A stretch of DNA of 64,000 nucleotides from contig QUAH01000006.1 in NCBI GenBank assembly GCA_003426165.1, positions 62,001-126,000 on the forward strand, read 5' to 3'. Position 1 is the stretch's first letter, and each line of letters starts with the position of its first letter. The notes beneath the pieces are model-generated. The model made no database searches. It had not been told where the DNA came from and saw nothing but the letters and a program-made list of their open reading frames with translations. This document shows, piece after piece, positions 18,926 to 27,400 of this stretch. This DNA is from Candidatus Saccharicenans subterraneus. GTDB taxonomy: Bacteria > Acidobacteriota > Aminicenantia > Aminicenantales > Saccharicenantaceae. Made by a program: the position numbers and the translations under genes.

Positions 18926-21121
18926 ATGAAGCAAAGTAAGAGCGGGGATGATATTGAAAAGACCCTGACCGCAGAATTATGGCCGGCGGGGACCGAAATC
19001 AAGCGCTACCTAATCCAGGAAGTCCTGGGACTCGGAGCTTTTTCCACGGTCTACCTGGCCTATGACCGGGACCTGGACCGCAAGGTGGCCCTGAAATTTC
19101 TGGCCGGGGACCTGTGCCAGAATCCGGACTGGCGGAAAAGGTTTCGGGAAGAAGCCCAGACCGTAGCCCAGCTCAACCATCCCCATATTGTGACCATTTA
19201 CGGTGTTGACGAATTTCAGGACCAGCCCTACATCATCATGGAATTCGTGGAAGGCGGAACTCTCGAAGCTTACCTCAAGAACCGCCGCCTCCCGGTGGAA
19301 GAGGCCCTGGAACTGGCCATCCAGATCAGCGACGGGCTGGCCGAGGCCCACGGGCGGGGAATAATTCACCGGGACCTCAAGCCATCCAACATCATGGTCA
19401 CCAGCCGTGGTCGGGCCAAAATCGTCGATTTCGGACTGGCTGCCATCCTGACCAGGGAGAGCCTTGCCCAGGAAGGATTAATCGTGGGCACGGCGCCCTA
19501 CATGTCACCCGAGCAGGTCCAGGGTCTGCCCATCGACAACCGTTCCGACCTGTTTTCCCTGGGGATTGTCCTGTACAGAATGTTCACCGGTAAAGCGCCC
19601 TTTTCCGGCGAGGGGATAAGAGAAATTTTCAAGGCCATCCTGGACAAGGAGCCCCTGCCCATGTCGGAATATTCGGCTAATATCCCGGTGGAGCTGGAGC
19701 GCATCGTGGCCCGCCTGCTCAATAAGAACAAGGCCCTGCGCTATCAGCGAGCAGAAGACCTTAGAATAGACCTGCGCTTTACCCTGGAAGCTGTCATGTC
19801 GGGCCGTGTCCAGTACCGGGGACGAAAGAAAGATTACCAGTGGTCGATAGCCGTCCTGCCCCTGGCCAACCTCAGCGGAGAGCGTGAACAGGAATATTTC
19901 TGCGACGGCATGTCCGAAGAAATTATAAACGCTCTGGCCAAGGTCAGGGGGCTGAGAGTGGCCGCCCGCACTTCCACCCTGGTCTTCAAGACCAGCAGCG
20001 AGGATGCCCGGGAGATAGGACGCAAGCTGCATGTCGATACCCTGCTCGAAGGCAGCGTTAAGAGGGCCGGAGACCGGCTGAGAATTTTTGTTCAGCTCAT
20101 CGACGTGGCCTCAGGTTATCATCTCTGGTCAGAACGCTATGATCGGGACTTACAGGATATCTTTGCCATCCAGGATGAAATCTCGCAGAATGTTGTCAGG
20201 TCCTTGCAGCTCATCCTCAGCGATAACGAGCTGCAGGCCCTAAGTAGAACCTCCACTACCGATACCGACGCCTATGATTTCTATCTCCGCGGCCGCCAGT
20301 TCTACCACCAGGGACGCCGCCAGAGTTACCAGTTTGCCCGCCAGATGTTCTCCCGGGCCACAGAAATCGACCCCAACTATGCCCTGGCCTATGCCGGCAT
20401 CGCCCAGTGCTCGGCCATGCTTTTCCATTTCTATGGTGAGTCCGGGGATATTCACCTGGAAGAGGCCGACCGGACCAGCCGCAGGTCCCTGGAGTTAGAC
20501 CCGGAGTTGCCCCAGGCTCATGCTGCCCGCGGACTGACCTTGTGGCTCATGGACAGGTTCGAGGAGGCCCGAAACGAGTTCGAAACGGCCATGCGCCTGG
20601 ACCCCCAGCAAGACGAAACACCCTACCTGTACGGTAGGGCCTGTTTCCAGAGGGGCGAGCTGAAGCTGGCCGCCGAGCTTTTTGAGAGAGCCTGCCGCAG
20701 CCGTGAGAATCACGAGGCCTGCTACTTTGCGGCCCAGACCCAGACCGCCCTCGGGAATAATGAAGCCGCCCTGGCCGCCTACCAGCTGGCCCTGAGGGCC
20801 GTGGAAAAAAGGGTCCAGCTCCACCCGGATGATGCCAGGGCCTATACCATGGGCGCGGTCAGCTTCTGCCGCCTGGGAGACCGCCGCAGTGGCCTGGAAT
20901 GGGCCGAGCGGGCCATAGCCATCGACCCCAACGATGCCGGAATTCAATACAACGTGGCCTGCCTGTTCGCCCTGGAAGGTGAAAAGACCCGGGCCATTCA
21001 GAGCCTGGAAGCTGCGGTTCAGGCTGGCTTCGCTCACCGGGATTGGGTAGAAAAAGACCCGGATCTGGACTCTTTACGTGATGACCCCAGGTTCAAGGCC
21101 CTGAAGTGGCGCGATCAGTAA
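18926..21121 (+). CDS. Ser/Thr protein kinase with TolB-like and TPR domains
   Basis: A protein of 731 residues. The N-terminal Hanks-type kinase domain covers about 27-290. It has the glycine loop LGLGAFSTVYLA, catalytic lysine K57 (VALKFL), HRDLKPSN with D150, DFG with D168, and APYMSPEQ in the activation segment, so it should be active. A TolB-like/COG5616 domain follows at about 310-440 (IAVLPLANLSG, FCDGMSEEIINAL, LLEGSVKRAGDRLRIFVQLI). Repeated TPR units run from about 455 to 715. No membrane helix is visible, so the protein is probably cytoplasmic. The gene stands alone with a leaderless promoter and ends 19 nt before the convergent GH2 gene. A domain paralogue lies at 44977-47379. Partners and signals are unknown. 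Confidence 0.93.
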   Translation: MKQSKSGDDIEKTLTAELWPAGTEIKRYLIQEVLGLGAFSTVYLAYDRDLDRKVALKFLAGDLCQNPDWRKRFREEAQTVAQLNHPHIVTIYGVDEFQDQPYIIMEFVEGGTLEAYLKNRRLPVEEALELAIQISDGLAEAHGRGIIHRDLKPSNIMVTSRGRAKIVDFGLAAILTRESLAQEGLIVGTAPYMSPEQVQGLPIDNRSDLFSLGIVLYRMFTGKAPFSGEGIREIFKAILDKEPLPMSEYSANIPVELERIVARLLNKNKALRYQRAEDLRIDLRFTLEAVMSGRVQYRGRKKDYQWSIAVLPLANLSGEREQEYFCDGMSEEIINALAKVRGLRVAARTSTLVFKTSSEDAREIGRKLHVDTLLEGSVKRAGDRLRIFVQLIDVASGYHLWSERYDRDLQDIFAIQDEISQNVVRSLQLILSDNELQALSRTSTTDTDAYDFYLRGRQFYHQGRRQSYQFARQMFSRATEIDPNYALAYAGIAQCSAMLFHFYGESGDIHLEEADRTSRRSLELDPELPQAHAARGLTLWLMDRFEEARNEFETAMRLDPQQDETPYLYGRACFQRGELKLAAELFERACRSRENHEACYFAAQTQTALGNNEAALAAYQLALRAVEKRVQLHPDDARAYTMGAVSFCRLGDRRSGLEWAERAIAIDPNDAGIQYNVACLFALEGEKTRAIQSLEAAVQAGFAHRDWVEKDPDLDSLRDDPRFKALKWRDQ

Positions 21122-21140
21122 AGCTCTTATTTTAGGGTTC

Positions 21141-23084
21141 TTATTTTTCTATCGCTGCTTTTTGCTGATTAACCCCGAAGAAAAATCCCGGGTCGAATTT
21201 CGGCTTCCGGTCAAAGGTGTACAGTCCGTTGACTTCCTGTTCTATGTCATAAAGCTGGGTGTAGCAGAAGCCGGCAATCTTTGGATGAAACAGCAGGGCT
21301 TCGGTCAGGTCCTTGTAGCGCTTTAAGAATTCCTCGGCCGTCCGCGGCCTCTCACCATAACCCCAGGCCTTCTCGTCCGCCTGGCCGGGATTCCACCAGA
21401 TGCCGCCGTACTCGCTGACAAAATAAGGCTGCCCGCGGTAGGGCACATTCCGGGCCGGCTCGCCGTTCATGAAAACCCGGGGCGGTTCGGCCAGCAGGTC
21501 CTGGAAGTCTTCCCGAAATTTATCAATCCTCTGTTCGTAATTATGGGAATCGAAGACATCGGGCACCACCAGATGGTAGCCACCCGAGGCATCAATCACC
21601 AGGCGCGTCGGGTCAAAATCCTTGGTCAGATGGAAGATATTCTCAATAACTCCCGGATAATTATCTCCCCACTGCTCGTTAAACGGACACCAGCCGATGA
21701 GCGCGGGATGGTTGAAATCGCGCTCCAGGGCCTCTCTCCATTCCCGCTGAAAAATTATCAGGGCCTCGGGCCGGCTGAGGTCCAGACCCCAGTCGGCGAA
21801 TTCTCCCCAGACCACGTAGCCCAGGCGGTCAGCCCAGTAAAGAAAACGCCGCTCGAATACCCGCTGGTGGAGCCTGGCCCCGTCAAACCCGGCCGCCAGG
21901 CTGATCTCAATATCCCGGCGCAGGGCTTCGTCTGAAGGAGCCGTATAGATTCCGTCAGGATAGAAACCCTGGTCCAGGACCAGTCTCATGAACCAGGGCC
22001 GGTTGTTGAAATATATCTTTTCGCCCCGGGTCTCGATTTTTCTCAGGCCTAAATACCCCTGGACCCGGTCCGGAACCTGTCCGGCCGCGGCCGGTTTCAG
22101 CTCAAGGGTAAAATCATAGAGATGGGGCTTCCTTATTTCCCAGAGCTTCGGGTTTTTAATCTTAACCGCGAAAGCCGTCACCGGGCTGGCTTTTTTGGCC
22201 TCTCTGAAAATAACCTTCCCGCCCTCGGTCACCGACAGCGATAACTCCCCGCCGGCCTGGCTTTTGTTCAGAAAGACCAGAAGCTGGGCCTGGCCATTAT
22301 CCGCGTCTGGAATCACCCGGTAATTCCGGATGTGGCTGGCCGGGACCGGCTCCAGCCAGACCGTCTGCCAGATGCCGGTTGTCCGCCGGTAGAGACAGCT
22401 GTAGGAATCATAACGCTTGCTCTGCTTACCCGCCGGTTGCAGGTTGCTCCGAACGTTGTCCCGGCAGCGGACCACCAGGACCGTTTCCGGCTGGCCGCAG
22501 AATTCAGTAATGTCCAGCTCAAAGGGCGTGTAACCGCCGAAATGCTCACCGACTTTTTTCCCGTTTATCCAGACTGTAGTCTGGTAATCGGCGGCTTCAA
22601 AGTGCAGGATAATTCTCTGGCCGCACCAGCCGGCAGGAATACTCAAATTCTTCTTGTACCAGACGGCAGCCATGAAGTCCTTGTAGCCTATCCCGGAAAG
22701 CGGGCTTTCCGGGGCAAACGGCACCAGGATCTTCCGGTCAAAGCCCTGGCCCCGGGGCAACCCCCTTTCTTCGCCTGAATCAGACAGGTCCAGGGCAAAG
22801 TCCCACTCGCCGTTCAGGTTGAGCCAGTCTGCCCGGACCAGTTCCGGCCTCGGGTATTCGGGCCGGGGTACGGTCGGGTTTCCCGGTTCAGTCCAGAGAG
22901 GTCCCGTCACCGAGAATTCACTTCCAGCCGAATTCCTGATAGCGGCGGTTCCAGTTCCAGCATTTCCGCTCAGTACGGTAGCGGTAAAAATCGTCATAGA
23001 AATAAAGAGACAGGCCGTTACCAGACAAAAATTTTTTTTGTTAACAGAACTTTTGTCACGGGCCGGGCTGTTTTTCTGTTTCAT
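21141..23084 (-). CDS. Secreted glycoside hydrolase family 2 protein
   Basis: A protein of 647 residues. A hydrophobic signal segment lies at about 18-40. The GH2 sugar-binding domain follows (WLNLNGEWDF, VWYKKNLSIPAGW, TTVWINGKKVGEHFGGYTPF), then an immunoglobulin-like domain, then the catalytic TIM barrel from about 355. The acid/base glutamate is in GWCPFNEQWGD (about E470), and the likely nucleophile is in YFVSEYGG (about E558). Both catalytic residues are present. Substrate (beta-galactoside, glucuronide or mannoside) cannot be decided. The ATG at 23084 is 5 nt after GGAGG. The methyltransferase gene ends 63 nt upstream on the same strand, so both may share a transcript. It probably acts in the periplasm. 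Confidence 0.92.
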   Translation of the reverse strand: MKQKNSPARDKSSVNKKNFCLVTACLFISMTIFTATVLSGNAGTGTAAIRNSAGSEFSVTGPLWTEPGNPTVPRPEYPRPELVRADWLNLNGEWDFALDLSDSGEERGLPRGQGFDRKILVPFAPESPLSGIGYKDFMAAVWYKKNLSIPAGWCGQRIILHFEAADYQTTVWINGKKVGEHFGGYTPFELDITEFCGQPETVLVVRCRDNVRSNLQPAGKQSKRYDSYSCLYRRTTGIWQTVWLEPVPASHIRNYRVIPDADNGQAQLLVFLNKSQAGGELSLSVTEGGKVIFREAKKASPVTAFAVKIKNPKLWEIRKPHLYDFTLELKPAAAGQVPDRVQGYLGLRKIETRGEKIYFNNRPWFMRLVLDQGFYPDGIYTAPSDEALRRDIEISLAAGFDGARLHQRVFERRFLYWADRLGYVVWGEFADWGLDLSRPEALIIFQREWREALERDFNHPALIGWCPFNEQWGDNYPGVIENIFHLTKDFDPTRLVIDASGGYHLVVPDVFDSHNYEQRIDKFREDFQDLLAEPPRVFMNGEPARNVPYRGQPYFVSEYGGIWWNPGQADEKAWGYGERPRTAEEFLKRYKDLTEALLFHPKIAGFCYTQLYDIEQEVNGLYTFDRKPKFDPGFFFGVNQQKAAIEK

Positions 23085-23147
23085 GATTGCCTCCAAAATT
23101 TATCTTCAAGGAGATTTTACAAAATTGGGAAAGCGGGCGCACCGGGT

Positions 23148-23819
23148 TTATTCTTTGACAGCCAGGAGGGTGATCTGAAACCGGGTCCGGGACCTGGATA
23201 CCGAAAATCCTTCCTGCTTGAGAAAACTTTCCACTTCATCCAGTCCCGCGGGCGCCACCGGATGCTCGTCGCCTTCTTTCCGGTGCACCTCGGCCATCAT
23301 GGCCAGGCCTTCCGGGCTGAAGTCGCTGATGACCAGCTTCCCGCCTGGCTTTAAGACCCTGGTCAGTTCGCGCAGTACCCGGAAAGGATTTTCCAGGTGA
23401 TGAACCATGTTAACCGAGAAAACCACGTCAAAAGAGGCATCCGGAAAACTGAGGCTTTCCCCGTTTTCCTGCCTGAGCTCAACCCGGTCGCTTACTCCCT
23501 GAGAAGCCAGGTTTTCTCCGGCCACCTGCAGCTGCTCTTCGGACAAATCAAAGCTTACCAGCCGGTAGCCCAGGCGGGCCAGGGTAACCGCAAAATGCCC
23601 CTTGCCCGTTCCGGCTTCCAGAATCCGTCCCGAAAGGGGCTGGGCCGCTTCAATGATGGCCAACCTTTCCTTGTCGGTATCATACCCATATGAAGCATAT
23701 ATCTTTTTTCTTCTTTCCATATGGTTTAGAGATGAACTCATAGATTTACCGCCTCTCAAACCTTTCTTCCCCGGGGCAGTCTGGCCTGATTGATGCTTTT
23801 TATTGCCTGTTTTGTTCAT
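23148..23819 (-). CDS. Class I SAM-dependent methyltransferase
   Basis: A protein of up to 223 residues with a class I methyltransferase fold. The glycine-rich SAM motif is ILEAGTGKGHFAVTLA, the acidic loop LVSFDLS follows, then DASFDVVFSVNMVHHLENP and LKPGGKLVISDF. The target is not identifiable; the pattern is that of small-molecule (UbiE/ArsM-like) rather than rRNA enzymes. The start is uncertain. The ATG at 23819 has GGAAGAG 6 nt upstream, but the first 33 residues are basic and glycine-rich, unlike the family. ATG codons at 23741 and 23720 would give a protein starting nearer the conserved part. It is divergent from the TonB receptor gene. Confidence 0.85.
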   Translation of the reverse strand: MNKTGNKKHQSGQTAPGKKGLRGGKSMSSSLNHMERRKKIYASYGYDTDKERLAIIEAAQPLSGRILEAGTGKGHFAVTLARLGYRLVSFDLSEEQLQVAGENLASQGVSDRVELRQENGESLSFPDASFDVVFSVNMVHHLENPFRVLRELTRVLKPGGKLVISDFSPEGLAMMAEVHRKEGDEHPVAPAGLDEVESFLKQEGFSVSRSRTRFQITLLAVKE

Positions 23820-23899
23820 TCTGAGCTCTTCCGGTAAATTTTGAACCTAACATATCCGGTAATCCGATGGCTGTCAACCCCGGCCATAAGGGAAGAATT

Positions 23900-23927
23900 T
23901 TGACTGAGATGTCGTCAATAATATAAA
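23900..23927 (+). promoter_or_regulatory. Candidate promoter of the TonB receptor gene
   Basis: TTGACT (23900-23905) and TATAAA (23922-23927) are 16 bases apart, giving a leader of about 60 nt before the ATG at 23994. Confidence 0.6.
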
Positions 23928-23993
23928 ATTTTGCTTCTCTTTTTAATACCATTGGGCTACACAGATGAGGTTGCAGCCACGGGAGGAAAAGCG

Positions 23994-26201
23994 ATGAAAC
24001 GCGTCCCCAAAATACTTCCGGTCATAATCTTTATTTTTTTTCTAAATCCCCTTCTTTTTGCCAATAACACCCTGAAAGGCCGGGTCTTGAGCCCGGCTGG
24101 CCTTGCCGTCAGCCAGGCGGAAGTCACCCTGGTTAACCTCGGGCAATCGGTGTTGACCGATGACCAGGGCCAGTTCAGCCTGGAAGTCCCTTCAGCCGAA
24201 AAAAAGCTAAAGTTCAGGATCAGGCACCCGGATTATTTCGAGCAGGAATTCCAGGTCAACCGGCCACCCGCCGGCCAGGCCATAAGTTTCGTTCTTACCC
24301 CGTTCATTCCTCAGAGAGAAGAGGTGGTGGTCACGGCCACCAGGTTTCCAGAACCACTGACCTCGGTGCCGGCGGCCAGCTCGGTGGTCAGCCCACTGAC
24401 CATCGAAGAAAAGCTGCCCGCCCATATCACCGATATTGTCCAGGAAGCTACCGGTGTGGCCAGCCTGGGCTCCGGTGGCTTTTCCATAGTGCCCTCCATT
24501 CGCGGCCTGGCCAGGAGGAGGATTCTGCTGCTGGTGGATGGAGCCAGGCTGTCCAGCGACCGGCGCACCGGTCCCAACGCCTCCTTTCTCAACCCCGAAG
24601 ACCTGGCCAGGATTGAAATCCTGCGCAGCCCTTCCTCGGTATACTACGGCTCGGATGCCATCGGCGGGGTGATAAATTTTCTGACCTACACCCCGCCGGC
24701 CGAAGACCACATCAGGGTCAACGGAAACCTCAAGTACGGAACCGTTAACGACGAACGGGAAGTCAACCTGGCTTTTTCCGGTGCCAGCAGGGGTTTTGGC
24801 TATTATTTCTCACTCAGGAATGATCAGGCCGATAACTACCAGGCCCCATCGGGAGAGATTCCACTCTCCTATTTCACCCAGTCCAGCCTGTTCGGGAAGG
24901 TGGTCAAGTACTCGGACCGGAGAGAGATAAGCGCCAGTTTCCTGATGGGACGGGGCAGCAACATCGGCAAGCCGGCCAGCAACTCCGCCTCCCGTCCCAC
25001 CTGGTATCCCCGTGAGAATCAGAACCTTTTCCAGTTCAACTGGAAAGAAAAATCATTTGGCCCAAAGGCCCAGTTGAATTTTCATTTCTACATAAACCCT
25101 TACTTCCTGGAAACCCGGGCCGACCGGATCCAGAATTCGGTCAAAAGACAGGAAAGCTTCGCCCGGACCGAAAGCACCGATTTTGGCTGGCAGCTGGCCC
25201 TGGAATATCACCTGCGACCCCAGCTGCGATTGAATACGGGCGCAGACCTTTACGCCAGGGCCAGGGCTAAGGCTTATAACCAGTACCTGAACTTTGACAG
25301 TTCCGGCAACCTCATAGAAACAATTGACGAGTATCCATACCGCGGGGGCAGGCGGACCGATGCCGGGCTGTTCGCCACCCTGGATTATTCCGGTCTGTCA
25401 GGCCTGGACCTGGTCGGCGGACTAAGGCTCGATTTTCTGAGTTCCCGGGCGGAAACCGGCGGAGAAGTTCTATCAACCAGGAATGAAGCCCTGACCGGCT
25501 TCCTGTCCGCTTCCTACCAGCTGTTCGAACAGGTGTCCCTTTTTGCCAACTATTCCCAGGCTTACCGGGCCCCCGACCTAAACGAGAAATACTACACCGG
25601 GATAACCGGGCGGGGTTTCATCATCGCCAACCCGGAACTCAAGAATGAATCCAGCCAGAACTTTGATGCCGGCATAAAAATAACGGGCCGCCGCCTCTTC
25701 GTTGGTTTATACGGCTTCAGCTACAGCATAGACAACCTGGTTGAGAGATACCTGATCGATACTGACCTCTATACCTACGGAAATGTGGACCGGGGCAGGA
25801 TCAAAGGCCTGGAGCTGGAATGGGAATTCTTTCCCGTTTCCCGCCTGTCATTCTTTGGGAATGGCTACCTGTATGAGGGCCAGAGCCGGGTTTCGGGCAA
25901 CCCGCTTAATGACATTCCCCCGGCCCGACTGATAATCGGCAGCCGGGTCTGGTTCAACCGTTTCAGTTTTGAGGTTAACGGCTACCTTCAGGCCAGGCAG
26001 GACGAGCCCGGGCCAGCGGAAATCGCCATTCCTGGCTTTGGCCTTGTAAACCTCAAGGCCACCTATAACCTTAACCGCTGGTTCAAGCTCTACTTCCGGG
26101 TCAATAACGTCCTGGACAAGGAGTACCTGGCCCGTCCTGACCCGGATTCCAGGGAGGAGCCGGGCAGGAACTTTTTGTTCGGCTTGAATTTTGCTTATTA
26201 A
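23994..26201 (+). CDS. TonB-dependent outer-membrane receptor with CarboxypepD-like domain
   Basis: A protein of 735 residues. It has a signal peptide (about 1-23), a carboxypeptidase-regulatory-like domain at about 25-100 (LKGRVLSPAGLAVSQAEVTL), and a TonB-box-like segment REEVVVTATRFPEPL at about 108. The plug domain follows (DIVQEATGVASLGSGGF, IRGLARRRILLLVDGARL, IEILRSPSSVYYGSDAIGG). The 22-strand barrel runs to a terminal aromatic (LFGLNFAY), as required for outer-membrane insertion. It would import a siderophore, vitamin, metal or oligosaccharide using TonB energy; no ligand can be named. The ATG at 23994 has GGAGG 7 nt upstream, while the longer frame lacks a ribosome site. The next gene begins 42 nt downstream and probably shares the transcript. 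Confidence 0.95.
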   Translation: MKRVPKILPVIIFIFFLNPLLFANNTLKGRVLSPAGLAVSQAEVTLVNLGQSVLTDDQGQFSLEVPSAEKKLKFRIRHPDYFEQEFQVNRPPAGQAISFVLTPFIPQREEVVVTATRFPEPLTSVPAASSVVSPLTIEEKLPAHITDIVQEATGVASLGSGGFSIVPSIRGLARRRILLLVDGARLSSDRRTGPNASFLNPEDLARIEILRSPSSVYYGSDAIGGVINFLTYTPPAEDHIRVNGNLKYGTVNDEREVNLAFSGASRGFGYYFSLRNDQADNYQAPSGEIPLSYFTQSSLFGKVVKYSDRREISASFLMGRGSNIGKPASNSASRPTWYPRENQNLFQFNWKEKSFGPKAQLNFHFYINPYFLETRADRIQNSVKRQESFARTESTDFGWQLALEYHLRPQLRLNTGADLYARARAKAYNQYLNFDSSGNLIETIDEYPYRGGRRTDAGLFATLDYSGLSGLDLVGGLRLDFLSSRAETGGEVLSTRNEALTGFLSASYQLFEQVSLFANYSQAYRAPDLNEKYYTGITGRGFIIANPELKNESSQNFDAGIKITGRRLFVGLYGFSYSIDNLVERYLIDTDLYTYGNVDRGRIKGLELEWEFFPVSRLSFFGNGYLYEGQSRVSGNPLNDIPPARLIIGSRVWFNRFSFEVNGYLQARQDEPGPAEIAIPGFGLVNLKATYNLNRWFKLYFRVNNVLDKEYLARPDPDSREEPGRNFLFGLNFAY

Positions 26202-26243
26202 AAACTGCAGATAATATAATTTGGGAGGAAACTGGAGGGCCAG

Positions 26244-26558
26244 ATGAAATTCAAAACCATCGTTATCAGCAAAGCCCCGGACGCCGAGCCCGAAAAGCAT
26301 AGAGCCCTGGTGGAAACCGGTAAAATGAAACTATGGGTCCAGGTGGTAAAAACCAGCGACCAGGCTTACGAACTGGTCCGGACACTGGTGGCCGAGGAGG
26401 GCCTGCACTCTGTTCTTCTCTGCCCCGGTTTTTCCCACCTGGAAGTGGCCAGGATGCAGGAGGTGGCCGGTCCGTCAGTTTCGGTTAGCGTGGCCCGGGG
26501 AGACGGTCCGGGCAACCGGGTCATTGCCGAGGTTTTTCGCCAGGTAGGCTGGCACTGA
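26244..26558 (+). CDS. Small DUF6506-like protein
   Basis: A protein of 104 residues with one compact alpha/beta domain and no signal peptide or membrane segment. It resembles the small DUF6506 proteins (VVKTSDQAYELVRTLVAEEG, then VLLCPGFSHLEVARMQE and GDGPGNRVIAEVFRQ), an assignment made from memory and not checked. No function is established for the family. GGAGG lies 5 nt before the ATG. It is 42 nt downstream of the TonB receptor gene, so it is likely the last gene of that transcript. Whether it works with the receptor is not known. Confidence 0.75.
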   Translation: MKFKTIVISKAPDAEPEKHRALVETGKMKLWVQVVKTSDQAYELVRTLVAEEGLHSVLLCPGFSHLEVARMQEVAGPSVSVSVARGDGPGNRVIAEVFRQVGWH

Positions 26559-26655
26559 CCCCCGGCCCTGACACAACCCTATTTAATTTATAGCAGCAGG
26601 TGGTCAACTGCCCGACCAGGTTCTGAGCCAATCTTCCTGAATACCTTTTTAATAA

Positions 26656-27267
26656 CTACAGGCTGAACCTGACTCCCCCGTGGAGGATTCCCTTATAACC
26701 GCCACCCAGTTCTCCAAACAGGGCAATCTTATCCCCCACCCTGAACCCGAGCAGGGTGACGTTAACAGCCGGCAGGGCATTGGATGAAGTCTCTGTATCT
26801 GAATAGCGATATTCCCCTCTTCTTATCGTCAGCCCCAGGCCCAACCCGGAATAAAGGCAAAAATTCTTGCGGTTGATGAACCGGTAATCCAGTTCCACCG
26901 CCCCGGTATAGTAATTTTCGGAATAGGTTCCCACCGGGTTATCCGCCATGGCCAGGTTGCCGGAGGCCCGGTCGATGGCCAGGGTGAAACCAAAAGCCAG
27001 CCTGGACCGACCGGAATACTTGTAGTTCAGGACGATGGCCCCGGGATACTTATTGTCAACCTTGGAAGCCTGGCCGATGGTTATGGTGATCAGCAGGACG
27101 TTGGTGAAGATATCGACTATCTGGCTGGAAGTTATCATCCCGTAACCAACCGAGAACTCATGCCGTTTCTCCTGGCCGTACGAAGGGTCTATGAGAAAGA
27201 ACACCATTAAGCCCAGCAAGGCCATGGCCGTTAGAATCCTGATCCTGCCTGAAGTTGCCTTCACCAT
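26656..27267 (-). CDS. Outer-membrane beta-barrel protein, unknown function
   Basis: A protein of 203 residues. It has a signal peptide (hydrophobic residues about 10-30, cleavage after SYG) and then alternating aromatic and polar strands typical of a small eight-strand barrel (HEFSVGYGMITSS, LVLNYKYSGRSRLAFGFTL-type segments, NFCLYSGLGLGLTI). It ends in GVRFSL, close to a barrel end signal. The ATG at 27267 stands 5 nt after AAGGAG; the longer frame from 27282 lacks one. It is convergent with the DUF6506 gene and divergent from the large histidine kinase. I do not recognise a specific family. Confidence 0.78.
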   Translation of the reverse strand: MVKATSGRIRILTAMALLGLMVFFLIDPSYGQEKRHEFSVGYGMITSSQIVDIFTNVLLITITIGQASKVDNKYPGAIVLNYKYSGRSRLAFGFTLAIDRASGNLAMADNPVGTYSENYYTGAVELDYRFINRKNFCLYSGLGLGLTIRRGEYRYSDTETSSNALPAVNVTLLGFRVGDKIALFGELGGGYKGILHGGVRFSL

Positions 27268-27354
27268 TGTTTCTCCTTTCAATAATTTTTCAATCAGGAT
27301 ACTAAAATGAAAACAATATTTTCAAGTTATTTGGTCGGCTGGCCCGGATGATAG

Positions 27355-27383
27355 TTGACAGCAAGGCCACAAATCCTTAAAGT
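27355..27383 (+). promoter_or_regulatory. Candidate promoter of the hybrid histidine kinase
   Basis: TTGACA (27355-27360) and TAAAGT (27378-27383) are 17 bases apart. The start codon at 27401 is only about 17 nt past the -10 box, so the leader would be about 10 nt. Confidence 0.5.
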
Positions 27384-27400
27384 AAGGATGGGCAAAGGGA

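Noticed and set aside
23850-23993. Cobalamin riboswitch before the TonB receptor
   Set aside because: The region GTTGCAGCCACGGGAGG only loosely recalls a B12 box, and no other conserved element or sufficient length is present.
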